Counted from the first letter of the stretch, positions 9,548-18,910 are shown. The stretch is 64,000 nucleotides of DNA from JAQUOT01 sp041651575 (GCA_041651575.1 JBAZJB010000001.1:248001-312000), one strand, 5' to 3'. Notes: a model not told the origin generated them from the letters alone. A program made the numbers and translations.

Positions 9548-9650
9548 GCCCCGGTTGTGTAGTGGCCTAGCACATAATCTTAGAAGTACATCTTCAAGAA
9601 TGTGAAGCTCTGTCGAAGCTATAACCCGAGTTCAAATCTCGGCCGGGGCG
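9548..9650 (+). tRNA. tRNA-Asp (GTC) with a 30-nt non-canonical intron
   Basis: Acceptor GCCCCGG pairs with CCGGGGC and the discriminator is G73, as in archaeal tRNA-Asp. The D-stem is GTGT/GCAC and the T-stem is CCGAG/CTCGG. Removing 30 nt (9576-9605) leaves a 73-nt tRNA with loop CTGTCGA and anticodon GTC at 9612-9614. The anticodon stem is then T-AGCT/AGCT-A. This puts the intron between positions 27 and 28, not the canonical 37/38. CACAT and ATGTG flank the intron region and can pair, as expected of a splice-site helix. Confidence 0.85.
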
Positions 9651-9683
9651 CTTTTATTTAAAAAAGAGTTCTGATTAATTAAA

Positions 9684-10376
9684 ATGGAAGCACAAGATTT
9701 GGTATTAAAAAATGTAAGTTTATGTAGCATTGTAAGAGATGAAATGATGAATCCTGCGGGGGGAATAATTGATTTTATTGAATGCATTGTTCCTTATGTA
9801 GAAAAAGCAGTAATTGTAGATACAGGTTCTTTAGATAGAACCAAACATATTCTTGAAGAATCAGCAAAAAAATATCCAAATTTAAAAATTTTTGATAAAC
9901 AATTTGAAGATTATGCTTCTTCAAGAAATTTTTCATTAAGTAAAGTTGAAACTAAAATAGCATTAGTATTGGATGCTGATGAAAGAATATTCAGAAAAGA
10001 ATTATTAAAACTTAAAGGATTTTTAAAAATTAATAAATCTAAAGACATTAATCTTTTCTTTGATATTCTAAATATATATGCCGATGGAGAAATAAAACCT
10101 GGGGGAAATAATCCAAGAATGTTCCACGTAAAAGATAAAAAATATCAAAATGAGGGGCATGGTTGTTGGGAATATTTATTTGTAGATGGTTCTAGAATAT
10201 ATGATGGCATTGAAAGGCATATAGAAATTATCCATTTCCTTCCAGATAAAGAAGGGGAAACTAAAAAAAGACGTTATTGGTATGATAGTACAGGAAAAAA
10301 AGCTATAGCTCCTTCGCAAAGAAAAGGATTTGTTACTTGGAAAAAGCTAAATCCATTAAGAGCAAAATATAGTTAA
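9684..10376 (+). CDS. Glycosyltransferase family 2-like protein
   Basis: A 230-residue protein with a GT-A fold pattern: LCSIVRDE at the N-terminus, the nucleotide-binding VDTGSLDRT near residue 52, and an acidic LDADERI motif near residue 93 in the position of the DxD metal site. It probably transfers a sugar from a nucleotide-sugar donor, for glycan or glycoprotein synthesis. The C-terminal half is short compared with many GT2 enzymes (no membrane segments), so it may be cytosolic. Monocistronic between tRNA-Asp and a hairpin at 10389. Confidence 0.85.
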   Translation: MEAQDLVLKNVSLCSIVRDEMMNPAGGIIDFIECIVPYVEKAVIVDTGSLDRTKHILEESAKKYPNLKIFDKQFEDYASSRNFSLSKVETKIALVLDADERIFRKELLKLKGFLKINKSKDINLFFDILNIYADGEIKPGGNNPRMFHVKDKKYQNEGHGCWEYLFVDGSRIYDGIERHIEIIHFLPDKEGETKKRRYWYDSTGKKAIAPSQRKGFVTWKKLNPLRAKYS

Positions 10377-10388
10377 TAAATAGAGATT

Positions 10389-10407
10389 CCTTTTTTAGAA
10401 AAAAAGG
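10389..10407 (+). terminator. A/T-stem hairpin after the glycosyltransferase
   Basis: CC-T6 then AG then A7-GG can form a tight hairpin 12 nt after the stop codon. A candidate terminator or processing structure. Confidence 0.4.
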
Positions 10408-10490
10408 CGCTTTTTACCTTTAAACAGGTTTAAATACTACTCCATCGTTAATATTATATTCGCAAGAAGGAGAAAAATTAAAATAAAAAA

Positions 10491-10598
10491 ATGAAAATAA
10501 AAATAGTTAAGAAATGGAAATTCCAAAAATTAGACAATAAAAAATTTATTCCAAGCCATATAAAAGGAATCATAAAAGAAAGGAAGGCAATAAATTGA
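10491..10598 (+). CDS. Small basic 35-residue protein, unknown
   Basis: A short ORF (MKIKIVKKWKFQKLD at the start, ending in KERKAIN) with about one third Lys/Arg. It is preceded by an AAGAAGGAGA ribosome-binding site 11-20 nt upstream and by a TTTAAATA box at 10429-10436, which supports real expression. It resembles no family I recognise; its charge would fit RNA or ribosome binding. A 13-nt direct repeat (CTTTTTACCTTTA) flanks it at 10410 and 10611. The rest of 10377-10833 holds a second TATA box at 10681 but no other gene that I can support. Confidence 0.45.
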   Translation: MKIKIVKKWKFQKLDNKKFIPSHIKGIIKERKAIN

Positions 10599-10680
10599 GA
10601 AAAAAACTCTCTTTTTACCTTTAGAACTGATTAATACCCCAATTTCTATTAAAAGCTAATATCCTTAAAAAAACGTAAAC

Positions 10681-10689
10681 TTTATAAAT
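10681..10689 (+). promoter_or_regulatory. TATA box upstream of tRNA-Lys and the RNA polymerase operon
   Basis: TTTATAAAT preceded by a purine-rich BRE-like CGTAAAC. It predicts a transcript start near 10711, about 120 nt upstream of tRNA-Lys, so the tRNA and rpoH may be co-transcribed. Confidence 0.45.
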
Positions 10690-10833
10690 AGGCTAATAAC
10701 GAAATTAATAAGGAAATAGCAAGCTTCTGGGATAAAATGGACAATAACACCTCAAGTCATTATAATCATAAATTTTACCTTATTAATACATCCAAATTAA
10801 CATTTAAAGAACTATCAGCTAGTGCTATGCAAT

Positions 10834-10923
10834 GGGCCGGTAGCTCAGCTTGGTAGAGCACTTGCCTTTTAAGATCATATCATAGAAAGCAAGTGGTCGA
10901 GGGTTCAAATCCCCCCCGGCCCG
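10834..10923 (+). tRNA. tRNA-Lys (TTT) with a 16-nt intron
   Basis: Acceptor GGGCCGG/CCGGCCC with G73, D-stem GCTC/GAGC, anticodon stem CTTGC/GCAAG and T-arm GAGGG-TTCAAAT-CCCCC (one A-C mismatch). Anticodon TTT is at 10868-10870. A 16-nt intron (10872-10887) occupies the canonical 37/38 site; removing it leaves 74 nt. The gene ends only 20 nt before rpoH. Confidence 0.93.
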
Positions 10924-10943
10924 TATACTAAAAGGAAATCAAA

Positions 10944-11195
10944 ATGAAAGAAGAGAAGAAAGACAAATTTGATATTACAACGCACTCTCTAGTTCCAGAG
11001 CATATCAAATTAACAGAAGAAGAAAAAAAACAATTGCTTCAAACCTATAATATTTCTATAAAACAATTTCCAGCAATATCTCAAGACGATGCTATGTCTA
11101 AAAAATTAAATTTGAAACTAGGAGATGTTATAAAAGTAGTAAGAAAAAGTCCAACTTTAGGAGAAAGCACTTATTATAGGGTTGTGATAAAATGA
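10944..11195 (+). CDS. rpoH: RNA polymerase subunit H (Rpb5 homologue)
   Basis: An 83-residue subunit H, the archaeal equivalent of the C-terminal domain of Rpb5. Recognisable features are the start region THSLVPEHIKLTEEEK, the internal FPAISQDDAMSKKLNLKLGDVIKVVRKSPT stretch and the ending YYRVVIK, all typical of the family. It opens the polymerase operon and overlaps rpoB'' by 4 nt (ATGA), so translation is coupled. Confidence 0.95.
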   Translation: MKEEKKDKFDITTHSLVPEHIKLTEEEKKQLLQTYNISIKQFPAISQDDAMSKKLNLKLGDVIKVVRKSPTLGESTYYRVVIK

Positions 11196-12676
11196 TTGAA
11201 TATAAAAATATAATTAGAGAATATTTCAAAGAAAATTCATTTGTACAATCTAATATAAATTCTTTTAATAATTTTATGGATAATGGAATACAACAAATAA
11301 TGAATGAAACAGAAGAGATTATTCCTACTATAATCCCACAAGATGTAGATACTTTCAGAATTAAATTTGGTAAAGTTAATATAAAAAAACCAGAAATAAT
11401 AGAAGCTGATGGTTCTAAAAGACCAGTTTATCCAACAGAAGCAAGATTAAGATCATTAACTTATTCAGCTTCGATAGAAGTAGAAGTTTTTGTTTATGTT
11501 GATAATATACAAAGAGAAAATTTCACAATAGAAATTGGTAAAATACCTGTAATGATAAGATCAAAATATTGCCATTTGTGCAATTTAAAACAAGAAGAAT
11601 TAATCGCTCATGGTGAAGATCCAAATGATTTTGGTGGATATTTTATATTAAATGGAAATGAGAGAGTATTGATTACTGTTGAAGATTTAGTTTCAAATAA
11701 ATTATTCATAGAAAAAGAAGAAACAGGCCCAAGCACTTATACTGCAAAAATATATTCAGAAAAATCTTCTTACAGAATTCCACATAGCATTGAGCAAATG
11801 AAAGATGGAATTATTTATTTAAGTTTTACAAGATTTAGAAAAGTTCCTATAGTTACTTTCATAAAAGCACTTGGATTAGTAAAAGATAAAGAAATTATGG
11901 AAGCAATTTCAAAAGAAAAACAATATGATTCTGTTTATATTAATTTAGTTGAATGTGTTGATTTGAAAACAGAAGAAGATGCTTTATTACAATTAGGTAA
12001 AAAAATAGGTGTAGCTCAAGACAAAGATGAAAAACTTGAAAAAGTTAAAGAACAATTAGATAAATATTTACTTCCTCATTTAGGTATAACTGCCGAATCA
12101 AGAATGAAAAAAGCATATAATTTATGCAAAATAATTAAAAAATTCTTAGCAACAGCAGAAAACAAACAAGTTACTGAAGATAAAGATCATTTCATGAATA
12201 AAAGATTAAAACTATCCGGAGATTTACTTGGGGATTTATTCAGAGTTAATTTAAGAAATTTAGTTCAAGATATTTTATACAACTTCCAGAGATTAGTTAA
12301 AAGAGGAAAATTCCAATCTATTAAAATTATAATTAGAAATGAATTGTTAACTAGCAGAATTAAAAGTGCTATGGCAACGGGTATGTGGATTGGTGGAAGA
12401 AAAGGAATATCTCAAAACATCGATAGAACAAATGCGTTATCAACATTATCACATTTACAAAGAGTTGTTTCATTATTAGACTCAACTCAAGAAAATTTCG
12501 AAGCTAGAGAATTACACGGAACTCATTTTGGAAGATTATGTCCAATAGAAACCCCAGAAGGAACTCCTGTTGGTTTAAGAAAAAATCTTGCAATGTTGTG
12601 TGAAGTAACTCAGCAAGAAATGGACGATGAAAAATTAAAAAAAGCATTAGTAGAACTAGGAATGCAGGGAAAATAA
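11192..12676 (+). CDS. rpoB2: RNA polymerase subunit B'' (N-terminal half of beta)
   Basis: The 494-residue N-terminal half of the second-largest polymerase subunit. It holds the protrusion, lobe and fork domains: IPVMIRSKYCHLCN near residue 113-126, GGYFILNGNERVLI near 148-161, and the fork/RIF-like region ending RELHGTHFGRLCPIETPEGTP near 442-462, which is highly conserved. The split from B' lies after the fork domain, as in many euryarchaea and DPANN. Only 1 nt separates it from rpoB'. Confidence 0.97.
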   Translation: MIEYKNIIREYFKENSFVQSNINSFNNFMDNGIQQIMNETEEIIPTIIPQDVDTFRIKFGKVNIKKPEIIEADGSKRPVYPTEARLRSLTYSASIEVEVFVYVDNIQRENFTIEIGKIPVMIRSKYCHLCNLKQEELIAHGEDPNDFGGYFILNGNERVLITVEDLVSNKLFIEKEETGPSTYTAKIYSEKSSYRIPHSIEQMKDGIIYLSFTRFRKVPIVTFIKALGLVKDKEIMEAISKEKQYDSVYINLVECVDLKTEEDALLQLGKKIGVAQDKDEKLEKVKEQLDKYLLPHLGITAESRMKKAYNLCKIIKKFLATAENKQVTEDKDHFMNKRLKLSGDLLGDLFRVNLRNLVQDILYNFQRLVKRGKFQSIKIIIRNELLTSRIKSAMATGMWIGGRKGISQNIDRTNALSTLSHLQRVVSLLDSTQENFEARELHGTHFGRLCPIETPEGTPVGLRKNLAMLCEVTQQEMDDEKLKKALVELGMQGK

Positions 12677-12677
12677 A

Positions 12678-14477
12678 ATGACTGATGTATACTTAAATGA
12701 AAATTATATTGGAGATATAGAAAATCCAAAGGAATTTGTAAGAAAAGTAAGATCTGAAAGAAGAAAAAGTGCTATTCCTGGAATAATTAATGTATATTTC
12801 GATGAAAATTCTAATGAAGTAAGAATTGAAAGTTCAAAAGGTCGTGCTCGTAGACCAGTAATTGTTGTTGAAAATGGAAAGTCATTGTTAACAGAAAAGC
12901 ATATGGAAAAACTAGGTACTGAATTAAAATTCTCAGATTTAGTTAAACAAGGTATTATAGAATATTTAGATGCAAGTGAAGAAGAAAATGCTTTAGTTGC
13001 TTTATATGAAAAAGATATTACTACAAAACACACTCATTTAGAAATTAGTCCTATTGCAATGTTAGGTATATGTGCATCTTTAATGCCATATTCAAATTTC
13101 TGTTCATCTTCAAGATTAATTAAAGGTAATAAGATGCAGAAACAATCTTTAGGATTATATACTGCAAATTATTTATTAAGAATGGATACAGATACAAACG
13201 TATTACATTATCCTCAAGTTCCAATTGTAAGATCTTTTACTTCAGAAATATTCCCACAAAGTAAATATCCTTATGGACAAAATATAGTAATTGCTATTAT
13301 GAGTTATGAAGGATATAACATGCAAGACTCAATCATTGTAAATAAAGGTTCTATAGAGAGAGGATTTGGAAGATCAACATATTTCAGACCTTATTCAATT
13401 GAAGAATTAAGATATTCTGGTGGATTAAAAGATGAAATTGTTATTCCGGATAAAGAAGTAAAAGGATATAGAAGTGAAAAAGATTATAGATATTTAGAAG
13501 AAGATGGAATCATATTCCCAGAAGCAAAAATAAAAGAAAATGATGTTATTATTGGAAAAATAAGTCCTCCAAGATTCTTAGGAGGAATGGAAGAATTTTC
13601 TATTGCAGCAAACATAAGAAGAGAAAGTTCTGTTTCAGTTAAACACGGAGAAAAAGGAATTATTGATTTTGTTGTTGTAACAGAAAACGATGAAGGTAAT
13701 AAATTAGTTCAAGTAAGAGTAAGAGAAACAAGAACACCAGAAATTGGAGATAAATTCGCTTCAAGACACGAACAGAAAGGTGTTATTGGATTAATTGTTC
13801 CTGAAGAGGATATGCCATTTACTGCAGCAGGAATAAAACCAGATATAATTTTCTCTCCTTTCAGTGTACCTTCAAGAATGACTGTTTCACACATGTTAGA
13901 AATTCTTGGTGGAAAAGTTGCTTCATTATCAGGAAAATATATTGATGGAACTGTATTTGATTCAAAACCAGAAGATGAAATGAGAAAAGAATTATTAGAA
14001 TTAGGATTCAGAGAAAATTCAACAGAAACAATGTATAATGGAATGACTGGAGAAGTTTATAAAGCAAAAATATACATTGGTAATATTTACTATTTAAGAT
14101 TAAGGCACATGGTTGCAAACAGATTGCATAGCAGAGCATCTGGAAAAGTTCAATTATTAACAAGACAACCAATTGAAGGAAGAGCAAGAGGCGGAGGATT
14201 AAGATTAGGAGAAATGGAAAAAGATTGCTTTGTAGCTCATGGTGCATCTCTATTATTAAAAGAAAGATTTGACTCTGATAAAACTCTTGTTTATGTATGT
14301 GAAAACTGTGGATTAATGGGAATGTATGATCATTTCAAACAAAGAAAAACTTGTCCTAAATGTGGAAGCAGTACAGAAGTAAATGCAATAGAATTGTCTT
14401 ATGCATTCAAATTATTATTGGATGAATTAAAAGCACTTTGTATTTACCCAAGATTAAATTTAAAAAATAAATATTGA
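12678..14477 (+). CDS. rpoB1: RNA polymerase subunit B' (C-terminal half of beta)
   Basis: The 599-residue C-terminal half of beta. It contains the hybrid-binding domain (YNMQDSIIVNKGSIERG near 214-230), the GIKPDIIFSPFSVPSRMT region near 390, the RARGGGLRLGEMEKDC motif near 502, and a C-terminal four-Cys zinc site (CENCG...CPKCG, about residues 541-561). It forms part of the active centre with A'. It ends with TGA just before the rpoA' start. Confidence 0.97.
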   Translation: MTDVYLNENYIGDIENPKEFVRKVRSERRKSAIPGIINVYFDENSNEVRIESSKGRARRPVIVVENGKSLLTEKHMEKLGTELKFSDLVKQGIIEYLDASEEENALVALYEKDITTKHTHLEISPIAMLGICASLMPYSNFCSSSRLIKGNKMQKQSLGLYTANYLLRMDTDTNVLHYPQVPIVRSFTSEIFPQSKYPYGQNIVIAIMSYEGYNMQDSIIVNKGSIERGFGRSTYFRPYSIEELRYSGGLKDEIVIPDKEVKGYRSEKDYRYLEEDGIIFPEAKIKENDVIIGKISPPRFLGGMEEFSIAANIRRESSVSVKHGEKGIIDFVVVTENDEGNKLVQVRVRETRTPEIGDKFASRHEQKGVIGLIVPEEDMPFTAAGIKPDIIFSPFSVPSRMTVSHMLEILGGKVASLSGKYIDGTVFDSKPEDEMRKELLELGFRENSTETMYNGMTGEVYKAKIYIGNIYYLRLRHMVANRLHSRASGKVQLLTRQPIEGRARGGGLRLGEMEKDCFVAHGASLLLKERFDSDKTLVYVCENCGLMGMYDHFKQRKTCPKCGSSTEVNAIELSYAFKLLLDELKALCIYPRLNLKNKY

Positions 14478-14479
14478 AA

Positions 14480-17053
14480 ATGTCAGAATACGTATACAAA
14501 AAGGTTGGATCAATTGTATTTGGTGTACTTAGTCCTATGATAATTAAGAAAATGTCTGCGACTAAAATAGTTACACCAGAATTATACGATAAAGAAGGTT
14601 ATCCTGTTGATGGCGGATTAATGGATGTTAGAATGGGAGTTATTGATCCAGGATTAAAATGTAAAACTTGTGGTGGAAAACTAAAAGAATGTATGGGTCA
14701 TTTTGGTTATATAGAATTAGCAAGACCAGCTATGCATATAAAATATGTAGATACTGTTTATGATTTATTAAGATATACTTGTAAAAGTTGTGGAAGAATT
14801 TATGCTGATGAAGAAAAAATAAGAATACATAAATTAGCTATAGAAGAAAAAACAAAAACAGAAAAATATATTGCTGTTAAAAGAGAATATGAAGAATTTG
14901 CAACTTCTCTAAAAACCATTAAAAAATGTCCTTATTGTCAAGCTAAAAAAGTTGAATTAAAATTAGAAAAACCAGTTTCTTTTTATGAAGAAGATCAAAA
15001 ATTAACTCCTATTGAAATAAAAACCAGATTAGAAAGAATATCTGATTCAGATTTAGAATTAATGGGTATAAATCCTGCTTTTGCAAGACCAGAATGGTTT
15101 GTATTAACAATGTTACCAGTTCCACCTGTAACTGTAAGACCAAGCATTACTTTAGATACAGGAGAAAGATCTGAAGATGATTTAACTCACAAACTTTCTG
15201 ATATAGTAAGAATAAACCAAAGATTATTTGAGAATATTAATGCAGGAGCACCAGAAGTTATTGTTGAAGATTTATGGGAATTATTACAATATCACATAAT
15301 GACTTACTTTGATAATGATATTGCTCAAGTTCCTCCAGCAAGACATAGATCTGGACAGCCATTAAAAACATTAACCGATAGAATAAAATCAAAAGAAGGA
15401 AGATTCAGATATAATTTAGCAGGTAAAAGAGTAAATTATGCTGCAAGAACTGTTATTTCTCCAGATCCAAAAATAAAATTGGGAGAAGTTGGTATTCCAA
15501 TAGTAGTTGCTATGGATTTAACAATACCAGAAACAGTTAACACTTGGAATTTTGCTAAATTAAAAGAATATGTTCAAAGAGGTCCTAAAGAATATCCTGG
15601 AGCAAATTATGTTATAAGACCAGATGGAACTAAAAAACAAATTACAGATGAAACCAAAGAACAATTGCTTGGAGAATTAGCAGAAGGATTTATTGTTGAA
15701 AGACATTTGATTGATGGAGATATTTCAATATTTAACAGACAACCAAGCTTACACAGAATGAGTATCATGTGTCATAAAGTTAGAGTATTGCCTGGAAATT
15801 CATTTAGAGTAAGTCCTGCTGTATGTTTCCCATATAACGCAGACTTTGATGGAGATGAAATGAACTTACATATTCCACAAACAGAAGAAGCTAGAACAGA
15901 AGCAGAAGTTTTAATGAGTGTAAGAAAACATTTGATAACTCCAAAAGATGGTTCAAACGTTATTGGATGTATAGAAGATGCAATTGTAGGTTGTTATTTA
16001 TTAACCAAAGAATTAACATTAACTAGAGAAGAAGCAATCCAATTATTAATTTCTATTGGTGTTGATGATTCTGAAAAATTCTCAAAATTAAAAGATAAAG
16101 TCACAGGAAAAGAAGTATTTAGTGTTTTATTACCAGATGATTTTGACTTTGTTGGAGAATCAAAAAATGATGAAGAAGTTATTGTTAAAAAAGGAAAATT
16201 AATAGAAGGAGTCGTTGATAAATCTACTATAGGTTCTGAAGGAGGATCTATGATTAGAAGTTTATATGTAACTTACAAAGAAGCAGGTTTTGAAATCACA
16301 GAAAAAATATTTAGATTAGGAATTGCAGTATTATTAAAGAATGGATTTACAACTTCAATTTCCGATACAGACATTACTGAAAAATTAAAGAATGAAATCG
16401 ATGAAATTTTAACAGAAGCTGAGAAAAAAGCTAAAAGATATATTAAACAATTTGAAGATGGAGAATTAACACCAATACATGGAAGAACCATTGAAGAAAC
16501 TATTGAATTAAAAATCATTGAAGCTTTAACTGAAGCAAGAAACGATGTTGGTAAATTAATAGCAAAATCTATTCCAGAAAAAAATAATTCTGCATTAGTT
16601 ATGGCACGTTCAGGAGCAAGAGGTAAAATATTAAATCTAGCTCAGATGGCAGGTTGTGTTGGACAGCAGGCTTTACGTGGACAAAGAATTAATACAGGAT
16701 ATAAGAAAAGAGCTTTATCAATGTTCGAAGATAATGAAATGAGTCCAGAAGCAAAAGGTTGGATAAAAAATGGATATAAAAGAGGATTAAAACCATACGA
16801 ATATTTCTTCCACTGCTTAACAGGTAGAGACTCACTGATGGATACTGCATTAAGAACACCTAAATCAGGTTATTTATACAGAAGAATCTCAAATGCATTA
16901 CAAGATTTAAGAGTTGAATATGATGAAACAGTAAGAGATGCAAATAGAAGTATTGTACAATTCAAATATGGAGAAGATTCAATTGATGTTTCAAAGAGTG
17001 AAAATGGTACTATCGATGTTGAAAAGATTGTAAAGGAGGTTGCAAAGTTATAA
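14480..17053 (+). CDS. rpoA1: RNA polymerase subunit A' (N-terminal part of beta')
   Basis: The catalytic largest-subunit N-terminal part, about 857 residues. It carries the clamp zinc site (CKTCGGKLKECMGHFG near residue 58-73), a second zinc site (CKSCG...CPYC), and the absolutely conserved NADFDGDEMN loop near residue 453 that binds the catalytic magnesium. The bridge helix follows near residue 790 (GRDSLMDTALRTPKSGY). I choose ATG 14480 (MSEYVYKKVGS); an upstream in-frame TTG at 14474 adds only two residues. The stop codon shares one base with the rpoA'' start. Confidence 0.97.
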   Translation: MSEYVYKKVGSIVFGVLSPMIIKKMSATKIVTPELYDKEGYPVDGGLMDVRMGVIDPGLKCKTCGGKLKECMGHFGYIELARPAMHIKYVDTVYDLLRYTCKSCGRIYADEEKIRIHKLAIEEKTKTEKYIAVKREYEEFATSLKTIKKCPYCQAKKVELKLEKPVSFYEEDQKLTPIEIKTRLERISDSDLELMGINPAFARPEWFVLTMLPVPPVTVRPSITLDTGERSEDDLTHKLSDIVRINQRLFENINAGAPEVIVEDLWELLQYHIMTYFDNDIAQVPPARHRSGQPLKTLTDRIKSKEGRFRYNLAGKRVNYAARTVISPDPKIKLGEVGIPIVVAMDLTIPETVNTWNFAKLKEYVQRGPKEYPGANYVIRPDGTKKQITDETKEQLLGELAEGFIVERHLIDGDISIFNRQPSLHRMSIMCHKVRVLPGNSFRVSPAVCFPYNADFDGDEMNLHIPQTEEARTEAEVLMSVRKHLITPKDGSNVIGCIEDAIVGCYLLTKELTLTREEAIQLLISIGVDDSEKFSKLKDKVTGKEVFSVLLPDDFDFVGESKNDEEVIVKKGKLIEGVVDKSTIGSEGGSMIRSLYVTYKEAGFEITEKIFRLGIAVLLKNGFTTSISDTDITEKLKNEIDEILTEAEKKAKRYIKQFEDGELTPIHGRTIEETIELKIIEALTEARNDVGKLIAKSIPEKNNSALVMARSGARGKILNLAQMAGCVGQQALRGQRINTGYKKRALSMFEDNEMSPEAKGWIKNGYKRGLKPYEYFFHCLTGRDSLMDTALRTPKSGYLYRRISNALQDLRVEYDETVRDANRSIVQFKYGEDSIDVSKSENGTIDVEKIVKEVAKL

Positions 17054-18204
17054 TGGCAGATTTATTTGAATCATACGAAGTTTTTATACCTAAACCAGTT
17101 TTAGATAGAGCAAAAACTCTTACTAAACAATATAAATTATCAGAGAAAGATACAAAATTAGTTTTAGATAAAATAAAAACAACTTATGAAGATATGAAAA
17201 TAGCTCCTGGTGAAGCTATTGGTATTGTAACTGCAGAATCTTTTGGAGAACCAGGTACACAGATGATTTTAAGATCATTCCACTTCGCTGGAGCATCTGA
17301 AATGAAAGTTACTATGGGTTTACCAAGATTAATAGAAATTTTCGATGCAAGAAAAAATCCTTCAACTCCAGTTATGGAAGTTTATTTACAGAAAAAATAT
17401 TCACAAAGTCCTACTCAAGTTAAAGAAATTGCAGCTAGAATTAAAGAAACTAAATTAGAAGAAGTTGCTTCTGAATTTTTATTAAATATCATTGAAAACA
17501 ATGTAGAAGTAAAATTAGCAAGAAAGAAAATGACTGAATTTAATTTAAGTTCAAAAGATATTGCAGATATTATTGTAGCTAATCTAAAAAATGTTACAGT
17601 AGATCAAGACAGAGACAGTTTAATTATAAAATCAACAATAAAAGAAATAAAATTATCAGAATTATATAAATTAAAAGAAAAATCCAAAGAAATTCATATT
17701 TCTGGAGTAAAAGGTATTGCAAGAGTATTGCCTATGAAAGTTGAAGAAGAATATATTATCTATTGTGTTGGTTCAAATTTAAAAGATATGTTAGAAATTG
17801 AAGAAATTGATGCAACAAGAACAAGAACTAATGATGTAGCAGAAATAGGAGACGTTCTTGGAGTAGAAGCAGCAAGGCAAGCAATTGTAGATGAAATCTT
17901 AAAAGTTATAGGTGAGCAAGGTTTAAATATAGATATTAGACACATTATGCTATTAGCAGATGCTATGACAGCAACTGGAGAAATTAAAGGAGTAACAAGA
18001 TCAGGAATAACCCAAGAAAAAGAAAGTGTCTTGGCAAAAGCAAGTTTTGAAACTCCAATTCCTCATTTAGTTGATGCAAGTTTAACTGGTGAAGTAGATC
18101 AATTAAGCTCTGTTATAGAAAACGTAATGCTAAACCAGCCAGTACCTTTGGGAACTGGATTACCTGGATTAATGGCTAAAATGAAGCCAAAGGTAGAAAA
18201 ATGA
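17053..18204 (+). CDS. rpoA2: RNA polymerase subunit A'' (C-terminal part of beta')
   Basis: The 383-residue C-terminal part of the largest subunit, holding the trigger loop and jaw. The trigger-helix region GEAIGIVTAESFGEPGTQM and LRSFHFAGASEMKVT near residues 57-88 is clear, as are ADAMTATGEIKGVTRSGI near 302-320 and ASFETPIPHLVDAS near 335. It overlaps the next gene by 4 nt. No intein or other insertion is present. Confidence 0.97.
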   Translation: MADLFESYEVFIPKPVLDRAKTLTKQYKLSEKDTKLVLDKIKTTYEDMKIAPGEAIGIVTAESFGEPGTQMILRSFHFAGASEMKVTMGLPRLIEIFDARKNPSTPVMEVYLQKKYSQSPTQVKEIAARIKETKLEEVASEFLLNIIENNVEVKLARKKMTEFNLSSKDIADIIVANLKNVTVDQDRDSLIIKSTIKEIKLSELYKLKEKSKEIHISGVKGIARVLPMKVEEEYIIYCVGSNLKDMLEIEEIDATRTRTNDVAEIGDVLGVEAARQAIVDEILKVIGEQGLNIDIRHIMLLADAMTATGEIKGVTRSGITQEKESVLAKASFETPIPHLVDASLTGEVDQLSSVIENVMLNQPVPLGTGLPGLMAKMKPKVEK

Positions 18205-18449
18205 ATGACTTAAGAGAAGATTTGAAAAAGAAAAAACCAATATTTGGTGCAGATAGAACTTTGAAAGAAATAAGATCTGGAAAAGTAGAAAAGATATATA
18301 TTTCAAAGAATTGTAAAGACGAAATTAAAAGAGATATTTTACATTACAGTAAATTAGCTGATGTTAAAGTAATCGAATTGAAAGAAACAAATAACGAGCT
18401 GGGAGCAGTATGTAAAAAACCTTTCAATATTTCTGTAATAGCTTTTTAA
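18201..18449 (+). CDS. rpl30e: Ribosomal protein eL30
   Basis: An 82-residue protein with the L7Ae/L30e RNA-binding fold: ADRTLKEIRSGKVEKIYISKNC, a helix, then VKVIELKETNNELGAVCKKPF matching the C-terminal RNA-contact region of the family. It is shorter than the 95-105 residues usual for archaeal eL30. Its position after rpoA'' and before nusA is the standard archaeal arrangement, which supports the call. Confidence 0.9.
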   Translation: MNDLREDLKKKKPIFGADRTLKEIRSGKVEKIYISKNCKDEIKRDILHYSKLADVKVIELKETNNELGAVCKKPFNISVIAF

Positions 18450-18453
18450 AAAA

Positions 18454-18870
18454 ATGGGTATAAAATACAATCTAAATCTAATGAATTATAGAACAGTTAT
18501 AGAAAATGTAACAAGATGTTCTGTAAAAGATTGTTTCTTAAGAGAAGATAATTCTATTATAGTAATTGTAAAAGAAGGAGATATGGGAAAAGTAATTGGA
18601 AAAGGCGGAGTTAATATAAAACATTTAGAACAAAAAATGAACAAAAAACTAAAAATTGTTGAATATAATGAAGATGTTACAAAATTTGTTGGAAATTTAA
18701 TAGCCCCAATAACTGCTAAAACCATTACAAATGAAGATAATACTATTACAATAAGCTTGCCTAGTACTAGAGAAAAAGGTCAAATAATAGGTAGAGATTC
18801 AAAAAACCTTATAGAAATTAAAAAGATAGTTTCTATGTACTTTGATATTGTGGATATAAAAGTATCGTAG
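18454..18870 (+). CDS. nusA: NusA-like KH-domain transcription factor
   Basis: Archaeal NusA consists of two KH domains without the S1 and N-terminal domains of bacterial NusA; 138 residues fits. The first KH loop is GKVIGKGGVNIKHLE near residue 46; the second is GQIIGRDSKNLIEIKK near 109. It binds RNA and is thought to act in transcription elongation or termination. A later in-frame ATG at 18481 is possible. Conserved position between eL30 and uS12. Confidence 0.93.
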   Translation: MGIKYNLNLMNYRTVIENVTRCSVKDCFLREDNSIIVIVKEGDMGKVIGKGGVNIKHLEQKMNKKLKIVEYNEDVTKFVGNLIAPITAKTITNEDNTITISLPSTREKGQIIGRDSKNLIEIKKIVSMYFDIVDIKVS

Positions 18871-18910
18871 TAAGCTTTATAAATCTATAATTTAAGATTT
18901 TAAATAGAAA

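Noticed and set aside
10737..10856. A 39-codon ORF (MDNNTSSHYNH start) following the TATA box at 10681
   Set aside because: It ends inside the tRNA-Lys gene and has no clear ribosome-binding site; likely chance.
13709..14247. Reverse-strand ORFs opposite rpoB'
   Set aside because: Shadows of the strongly coding frame.
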